From assembly GCF_000003815.2 (NCBI RefSeq), contig NC_049993.1, forward strand, positions 8,768,041 to 8,832,040: a stretch of DNA of 64,000 nucleotides, given 5' to 3'. The notes beneath the pieces were generated by a model. The model did not search any database. It was given only the letters and a program-made list of their open reading frames with translations, and was not told where the DNA came from. Both the position numbers and the translations under genes were made by a program. This DNA comes from Branchiostoma floridae. Its lineage: Eukaryota > Chordata > Leptocardii > Amphioxiformes > Branchiostomatidae. Positions 56,263 to 64,000 of the stretch are shown piece after piece (position 1 is the stretch's first letter; each line of letters starts with the position of its first letter).

Positions 56263-58639
56263 GGAGGGGAGGTAAGTAGGTACTGCAGCAGAACGTCCGG
56301 TTGTGATAACCTCCGGTTTCGATACCTCGTGTTCTGTACAAGCTATAGTCGAATGTTTGGGCGGTAGATAGCTCTTATGCTCGGAAAGAAGTGACATAAA
56401 TTTGGCCCCCTAGCAGCTGTCTTCAGTACTACAGATGCCTTTCAGTAGCAGTCTTTGAAACAGGACAGAAAAGTTGAATGAATGAATGTTGAAGTTCAGT
56501 CACATGACTGTGTTATAAATTGCGAATTACTTTCTGCCAACAATTGTATATTCGATTGGGAAATATATTTCAAAGAAGGAAGCGAGAAACAACGACAACG
56601 AATAGATTGATACCCCCCTTTCCAAAAATGCATAACTTGGGGTCCCTCGGTATCTACCCACGACAGAAAATGCAAACGCATTGCGTTGAGCTGCTCCTAT
56701 ATATTGCCGGGAAATACCACAATAAGATACCAAAGGTGAACTAAAACAATATTTCATCTCACCGTGATGTAGTGGAACATGCCACATATGAATCGCTATA
56801 ATCGCTATTTGCATAACTGAAAAGGGTCCTGGAGGAATTCGCAGTTCAACGACCCCATCAATACCTGCTTATCTTAGCAGCACACGCTTCAGTCTTTCAC
56901 TGAAAAGAAATTGCTAAATTTTCCGTTGACAACTCCTGGTCAAAAGCTACTCTATTTTGTCGTTTGAAGTCTGCTTTCATATGGTTTGAATCCATGTACA
57001 TAGCATCATCACACGAGCGCTTACCTGTATAGATTTAAATTTTCATCGCGACTAGTTGTTACTATTGCTTGCACAGGCAAAGAGCTATCATGGTGGCTCC
57101 TTAGCTTGCAATGCTGTCTGCTTCCAAATGATATTCCCTTGCACTAATATTCGGGACAGTTCGAGGCATCCTTTTGTCGTCCATTTGCCATAAAAACTCT
57201 TGCTATTATGTGTTGGTGGCCTTTTATTTGTATCTGCAGGAGAAGATTTCAGTCACATGTTGTTATTTTCATATTACGCTGGTTTTAGTCTATTCTGTTG
57301 AAACCAAATGTTTGACCACTTCAGTTGACTCGTACAAGGTGCAATCCTTACAAACGTTATGGTCCTGCCAAGGTTTCTTGTGAGATTTCCAATGTGTTTT
57401 GTATGTGAGTGAGTGAGTGAACTTCACCTTTCTGGCAAACCATGGAGGCAGTGTGTCGGCGGGAGTCCCAGTCGGGACAGTTTGGTTAATTCACCTCGAT
57501 TGTCAGAGCTTAAATAATTGATGCGCTTGCACGGAATGGGGAAGAAAGAACGGAAGTCTACACAGGATATCTGGTCTTCATTTACCGTGCAGTGTGCGCA
57601 GCAGGCAGGCTGGAATAATGGTGTATTGGAGATACTATCTCTGCCTGGATAGGAATCCCCCTTTACTGGCCTCTTTTTCTCTACCATACTCGTCAAACAA
57701 GACGTCCATATATTTGTGTTCTGGATGGGGATGGATGAGGGATAAGTTGAAGCATCACCAGAACTATGGGTATTCTAATGTTCTAATGATGACGCCAATA
57801 TAAGTTTATGACATGTCGACCTTGACTTCCTCTTAACTAAACGTAACATGGCGCTTGCCTTTTTTCGGAACAGAATGTATTACAACAATAAAAAACGTAC
57901 CCTTATGGGATCATGATATTTTTGTAAATTAAATGTAATGAAATTAACAAATGAGATATTAATGGTGGACTGCTCTTGGTTCTATCACCCAGATAAATAT
58001 ATGACTTGACAAAAACCTCTGTCAGATTTAAGTCTGCCTAGTCATGGTATAGAGTAAGAGCATGTCCGCATTATTCATTTAAACACTACTAGCCTTTCTA
58101 TATTGACATATTAGGTACCCTACGGTCCCTGTAGATCACGCAACTCCCTAGCCGCCAGCGTCTTCGCTATCCAAAAGACGAGGGGAGTTGTATCTAGACA
58201 AACTTCACTTCCCCAACTCTCATTAGGAGTCACTGGTTTGTGTAAATGTACGATTTAGTTCCGGATAGCTTTGCTGCGACCGTTAATGATGATCGAGAAC
58301 CCAGCCCTTGCATGTACGCGTAGTCCGCCTGTGTTAATGCCTTTTTCATAGGGGTGCTGGAACTCTGCACTCTAAAGTGGCGTCGCCAAATGACAATTCT
58401 ATCCCGCAAGCCTAACCTATTCGCAAACCCATTTGTAGTTACTATTCGGGACTTTTGCTAAAGCAGTGACAACAGCAAAACATTGGCGTTGCCTCTCCAA
58501 CCTCCCCGTGTATCAATGGCCTGGCCTGTCCCCATACTGCCACCAATACCGAGTGATGATTTGCAGTGATTCGCTCAATAAAGATTCAAAAATTGATAGC
58601 CCTTATAAATATTCTAGGTCCAATTCCCGTGTAGTATTA
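56263..58639. other. unannotated sequence, no gene seen
   Basis: Includes four GTGA units at 57405-57421. Frames of 95 codons or fewer, none recognised. Confidence 0.5.
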
Positions 58640-59287
58640 TTGAATGGACGCGGGTATTAGACATGCCCTTCGGACGCTCCTATTGCGTTTTATACCCGCT
58701 ATTCCAGGGACATTAGAGGTGATTCAAACTTCCGTGCGAATACGAGAAGGATTTGGGAGGAGGAGCGCAAGATGGAGACGCCTTCGTCACCTAAACGTGC
58801 ACACTCCCGCTGACATCAATACAGCTGAGCCTCGCTGCAGTGGAATGTTGTACCTTCAGCATGCGCACCAGCCCGACTGCGCACACACACCCTGTGCAGA
58901 GGTGCCGACCTAGCTGTCATGTAATCCACTTCCGCGCGCCCTGAAGAAGTTAAACTACCTGAGTGAGTTGGTAAGGAGGAGGGGTAGCTGACAGCTGTAC
59001 CGCCGGCGTGCCCCTCAGCTGCACCCGGTGGGAATTCGGACAAACCCCGGGCGCACAGCGCACTCACCTCTAATGGAGCTCAATGTATTATTCCGCCAGC
59101 AAGCAGCGTCACTAACTAACTGTGCGTCCCGCATACTATGTAGGACTGCGCTAAGGTTTGGACGTACGTGAGACGGAGAAGGAAGGGACGGTGTACTGAT
59201 GGCACAATCTTTCTTCAGTTTCTGAGTAACGGGATAGAGTTGAGACATCACCATGTAGTCCGTACGACTGACAACACCGTTTTCACC
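58640..59287. promoter_or_regulatory. GC-rich patch, possible CpG-type promoter
   Basis: Several hundred bases are clearly richer in GC and CpG than the flanks (for example GGAAGGGACGG, CCCGGGCGCACAGCGCACTC). Frames on both strands are open for 83-142 codons, as expected of GC-rich DNA. It lies just upstream of the candidate exon at 59288. Confidence 0.25.
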
Positions 59288-59410
59288 ATGCAAGTTTACA
59301 TGGAAATCCCGAAACCCGGACCAGATGCGCTGCGTTCCTGGTTCAGCGGGGTGCAGATAACATGGGTCCCGGTTTTCGCAGGGCTTTTTGTGCAACACGT
59401 CTATAACAAG
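59288..59410 (+). CDS. possible 5' coding exon of 41 codons
   Basis: ATG in a fair context (TTTCACCATGC) opens 41 codons ending exactly at AACAAG followed by GTAGGC, a usable donor in phase 0. The peptide begins MQVYMEIPKPGPD and ends with a hydrophobic ITWVPVFAGLFVQHVYNK. No family recognised. The next acceptor (CTGTTTAG at 59480) would not keep an open frame, so a partner exon is missing. Confidence 0.2.
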
Positions 59411-62400
59411 GTAGGCTGTGACTGAGGGTGTTTTCCAATGCATTGATATATCTTTTTCGAATACGTCTCGATCTGTTTAGTCCCCCGGTACTGTATCCAG
59501 TCAGCGGGTGTGTGCACTATGGGCTAACGCTATTTTGTGGCTTGACTGAATATATCGACTGCATCAATAGCGTTGTTGCCAGCAATATGAACGCAGAACG
59601 CTCCGGATTGAATAAACTTGTGGCCGTCAGAAATGGAGAGTTATCCGGGCTCTTTTACGCACTACTGAACTGTGTGATTGAATCCGTGAGTCGTTGTCTC
59701 CTCTCAGACGTTCAGTCGTACTTAAGGTTTAGAGGCCTGCAGCGTCTTAAGAATGGAAGAACGTGAGCTGCTTAGAAAACGGGAGTCCATGTAAACGAAT
59801 TCCTCGCGTGGCCGATCGCAGTGGGCTACCGATACGTCATGGCAATACCGCCATAGATTTGAAGTAGATCGTATTACAAATCAGCCTGTAATACCCTCGA
59901 GCTCCTAAATCAATCGTTTCCATGGAGATTCGGCAGAATGCGTGATGACCCGGTTGATAACGATATGAGAACCACCCGGTACCGAGCTGTCGTGACAGCG
60001 GCTCACGGCACGACACTGAGTATAGGCCCCTCCCGAGATGCGAGGAGCACCTGTCGAAGTCATCGCTAACAATCGGCAGCATTCGTGGTGTTCCTTCCTC
60101 ATTCGTGAGTGATATGCTGCGTCACGTAGATAAACTATCCCTGTGAAACTACAAATGTGGCCATGACGACTACATATGGAGCTTCCAGCACAATACGGGC
60201 CTGTCCTTCCTAAAATCGATAGCCGTGCCTAAAAGCAAAGCCGTGTTTGATGATTAGTATAAATTAGCATATAGTTAAAGCAGGAGATGGGAATGCACTC
60301 GTAGTCTTGAAGCGGGCGACGTCGTTTTGCCTGATAGACACGTCATATGGTAATTTACAATTGCGGGTAAGATAGATTCGGACAATTACATAGAGGTCCA
60401 CAGCCGGGTCAACTACGCAGCCCCTCTCGTGGCACCTATAGCCACTGTTCGATTTATCATAAAAATTTAATCAAACTCTTCAAGGAGAGGAGGTCACGGA
60501 CAAGGCTGCCTTTATGGCGCGTAACAAGTTTGGGAAATAATTTGCGGTAATGTCGTTCAAGCAATCGGACCTTCAGCACCTCGGACGGGGTCAAGCCGAA
60601 AGTCGTAAACTACACCCATAAAGCGTAGAACGGAACAAATGTACCAAAACCAGCCTTAATAACAACGCACCTCAACAGTTGACATCTTAACACCAATTTC
60701 CATTCGGAAGATTTACGGTAACACGTTAGGAATAACGTGTAGCATAAAGAAACTCCACGCCTATTTGTACAGTGCCTCTTTCGTGTCGGGCAGGCGAAAC
60801 GCCCCCATTCGGCGCCCCACCTCAACACACCCCCTCCGGTTAGTCTCCCTTGCAAAGAATAACTATTGCCAGGTGTGGGGATAAGTGCTGTCATAAATAA
60901 CGCTCTCCCTCCGTAAAATGACCGTAAATCGCTTATAAGAATAATGCCCAATCTTCTCGTCCAAATCCAATCTAACCTGCACCTGACCAGCGAAGCTGAG
61001 TTATGAGAATTTCATATTCCATGCAGAGATTTGATCTCTTTTCCAATGCACATAAAGGTTTGTGAATAGGGTTTCAAAGCCCGGTAGATTAGCCAAATAC
61101 TTCTACGGTACAATTTGGGTCAATGGTCGCCGAATTCGTCGGCTGCTATGGAAATGTTACTACAAGGCAGCTGTAAACTTTTATCTCCGTGCAGAGTTAT
61201 TTTATGGCCTTCACAAGAGCGCGCTTAAATGTCTGTGTGGGCCGTTCACACGCCCGCTTTAAAGCACACGGAGGCACCTGTATAGGGGCTGCTGCTATGT
61301 ACGATGCTCATATCCATGCATGGTATATGTGGTAATGGCAACAGCAATGCTTTTGGATATAGGAGAATTCTTTTTATACAACCAGCAGGTAATTACATTG
61401 CTTAAATTTTCGATGTCTCTCAGACACCTTCGTCAGAGCTTGTAACTGGAGTTGCAGACTGATAATCTTGGCAATGCTTTTCCTAACGATGATCGTACGA
61501 TCTTAGTACGAAGTTCTAATCATCAGAACTACCGATTTCCTTCCGTTGGACATTAGTTCCATGCTAGTTCTCCTAATCGTCGCCCCTTCTCAGTTTCAAA
61601 TGAACTATCGAGCGACCAGATTTTCTCAGAAACCAAACTATCGTTTTTAATCAAGACGCAGTTCCATCTAAATAAAATCAATGCGATTGTAGTTAGATTA
61701 TCAGTCTGGAACGAAGAGAGGAAGGTCCAATAAGACCTTGTTTCGGATGGCTGGGAAATTCAACTTCATATGGGATCTCTAGAGTCCGAAATGTACTCGC
61801 TAGTTACACAGGGCGTTATGGTAATATAGTGCCCTGTATATTCAGTGCACATTAATTCATTGTTGTGTTTGTACTTTGTACTCATTTTCTTACGTTAAGA
61901 GGAAACTTTCTCAAATTTGCTGAAATAACCCGTATGCCTCCCGCACGTATGGGACAATGGTAAATTGATAACATGTAATTGAAAATAGATTATTAGTTGC
62001 TCAATTACCAGTCAGGGAAAACAGCTGAATTCATGCTAATCAAATTTAGATGTTTGTACCTGATTGCACTTGCTGAATATTGCATGTGATTCATTCACTG
62101 ATTGTGTGATACATTTCAATAGTGCTGTATATTCTTGCAGCTTTTCCAAGCCTTCACATTTATCGGTGAATAGGTTAAGGTATAGATGATAACAAAGTAT
62201 TCTGTCATTTCGGATCTACGAATGCAGATATGTTGACAAATATAGCTATCTACGTACTTCGATAGAATGTAATATGACACCATCATAATAGACAGGGCCT
62301 GGAGTAATGATGTCGTTCTGGCAGCATGTTGATTTGAATGCGTCGCAGCACCTCGGGTCGCCCTCCGTTCCTCTGGGAACTGCGGCTCCTGTGTGTTTAA

Positions 62401-64000
62401 GAATAGTAGATGTGGCTACAATCGATGGCTCGTGATTTCATTCGGAATGTCCTGGTTATATAGTGTGATTTAGGTCATCCTGTCCACAAATCGAGTGTCT
62501 TTTTTGTTCCTCTTTTGATACGTGGAATATCTTTACGCCAAATATCTATAGGCGCTCCGTTCTTCAAGTCCTGAGCATTTATTTACTTCTTTTCAGATTT
62601 TTTCTTGTTCGCATGGGTAAGCTGGATGGCCTATATTTCTATGGGAGAAGTTTTAGAATTGCGTGTACTGAAATCTCTACCACAAGTATTTGGAAATTAG
62701 CTGAACAAAGTATGAACTTTTCGCCGTCTATTCCAAATGTTCATCCTTTTGTAAAATGCTTCAATGTATTGGCTTAAATTGCCCACAAATCAGGTATTAT
62801 GTTCTTTAGCCTTGGCCTTGTTGAGAAAGTTTCATCTCCGAATAAGATAAGCAGAAACTGAAACGTTAGTGTTGCAGTACACACAGTAGAACGATATACT
62901 TTACTTTTAACTATCAATGGAAATAGTAGTGACATCTGACCTCCTGCCAAAATGATCTGACCTGGACCAGAAATGGCCTTGATTTATGGATTATGATTTT
63001 GATTTGTCTGCCTCTTTCATGTTTTATTTGTCCTATATGTTCCGTTGTGTACAGATATTTATTTTCTCTGTAATATGTTTTTATTTCTTTGTATGTGTAC
63101 CTAGGCCTCGATGAAAATCAGTTTGTCAAAACTGAATCGGGCTACCCAGATGTCTGGAAATCTCCAAAAAAACAAAAACAATAAACAATAGGCTTGGCTC
63201 ATACTTCTTCCTGTGGTTCGTACTTTCTCGTCGGAATTTTGTACAATACTAAAGTTTGTGTCGGCCATTGAAGGGAACCTTTGTAAACATGTGACCAAGC
63301 ATCTGAAAGGGAATTACCCGAAATTTCATTTCCTGGTGTCAGATGATGGGATCTATAGAAAGGTTTTCTCGAGCAATTGATTGATTAATGTGTCGGTAAT
63401 TAAATCGTTACTTCAATCAAATCCCACTTTCTCTGGCGCTACGTCTCCATCGAGTTATTAGAAACGCTCTGGAACGTGTTACTATATAATGGAAAACGTA
63501 ATCAGGTTTCTTGAAGCACCCGAAACGCCTTTTCCCGGAAAGTTGCAGCACATAACAGGAACATCCTGGATCTTACCCTTAGGATTATAGCTGACAATAC
63601 TGTTGGTATTTCAGCTGATTTCATTGATGCAAAGACGGTATGTGAAGTTCAATAGTATATACATGATATATTTACTTGTATATAACAGAAATTCTAACGT
63701 CCGAATCCGGTATTCGAGCTTTCGACCGCGCCGCACTCAGCCCGCTCGAAATAGTTCGATTTATTCGAATGAAGCCCGTGTGATACAACTTAGAACCCCT
63801 TTTGATACAGAAAAGTATCACCCGGTCCGGAACACCTGTATTGAACGGCCCAGGTATGACATAAATATACTTACTTACTTGCTTAAGCTTACACGTAAGT
63901 CGCTTATTAGACCTCGTAGTATCTGGATGCCAGCCCATGGAGAACTCGTGCTATATTACAACTAATTGGCCAAAACGTATCAAAGCATCGTCCATTTGGA
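59411..64000. other. unannotated sequence, no gene seen
   Basis: A 112-codon plus frame at 59428-59766 and a 120-codon plus frame at 63603-63965 are unrecognised. The latter overlaps a 23-nt segment (63615-63637) bounded by TTTCAG and GTATGT. Inverted AGACTGATAATC at 61456 and 61696 may bound a 250-bp element, and a palindrome GATCGTACGATC sits at 61491. Otherwise plain sequence. Confidence 0.45.

Noticed and set aside
59481-59766. Second exon joining the candidate exon at 59288-59410
   Set aside because: Splicing to the acceptor at 59480 in phase 0 meets a stop after about 22 codons.
62597-62616. 20-nt exon between TTTTCAG and GTAAGC
   Set aside because: Too short and out of frame; a chance pair in T-rich sequence.
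63615-63637. 23-nt microexon between TTTCAG and GTATGT
   Set aside because: Weak pyrimidine tract and a length not divisible by three; such pairs occur by chance.
1-64000. Homeobox, reverse transcriptase or transposase coding sequence
   Set aside because: I looked for homeodomain, RT and DDE-type motifs in the translated frames and saw none.
1-64000. CRISPR arrays, operons, prophage or toxin systems
   Set aside because: No regularly spaced direct repeats with unique spacers, no prokaryotic gene organisation; the DNA is eukaryotic.

Overview
The window looks like non-coding animal DNA, most likely from an amphioxus (Branchiostoma). The reasons are its roughly 40% GC with CpG not obviously depleted, its dense load of short foldback MITE-like elements, tRNA-derived SINEs, a very long TCAC microsatellite, interspersed telomere-type TTAGGG blocks, and the absence of operons or prokaryotic signals. 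The genus rests on the style of the repeats and on my recollection of amphioxus MITEs; I could not search, so I put it at about two in three.

I recognise no complete gene. The longest open stretches are about 190-210 codons (minus 7243-7872, plus 27456-28046, minus 51235-51807) and none matches a family I know. The coding candidates are a 106-codon minus-strand reading frame at 9000-9320 with a DEP-domain-like core, a 39-nt phase-symmetric exon candidate at 53976-54014 with excellent splice sites on the plus strand, and a possible 5' coding exon at 59288-59410 in a GC-rich patch. If the 39-nt exon is real, much of the window is intron of a large plus-strand gene; otherwise it is intergenic.

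Layout. 1-3 kb: TCAC microsatellite, a TAGCCTGGGTACCA foldback, and a 74-bp minisatellite whose seventh copy is split by a palindrome. 3.6-9 kb: the first PIF/Harbinger-like MITE, a roughly 145-bp tandem repeat, and a duplicated 208-bp unit of which one copy carries a MITE and the other does not. 9-16 kb: the DEP-like frame, another foldback, a roughly 340-bp tandem duplication and SINE pieces. 16-25 kb: a perfect DR5 nuclear-receptor motif, an (AT)34 tract beside an inverted repeat, a 200-bp long-armed foldback between two 43-bp direct repeats, and SINE copies. 28-31 kb: the second PIF-like MITE, a 469-bp inverted-repeat element flanked by 80-bp direct repeats, and CT/TA microsatellites. 37.9-38.4 kb: a 450-bp near-perfect head-to-head dimer of a related MITE. 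41-51 kb: a second SINE family, an LTR-like fragment, the third PIF-like MITE and a TIR element carrying telomere-like repeats. 51-64 kb: two GC-rich patches and the exon candidates.

A window-wide pattern is the excess of the palindromic cAMP-response sequence TGACGTCA. I found ten copies where about one is expected by base composition. No self-contained new system was found; the points of interest are the nested repeat structures and the candidate regulatory motifs.
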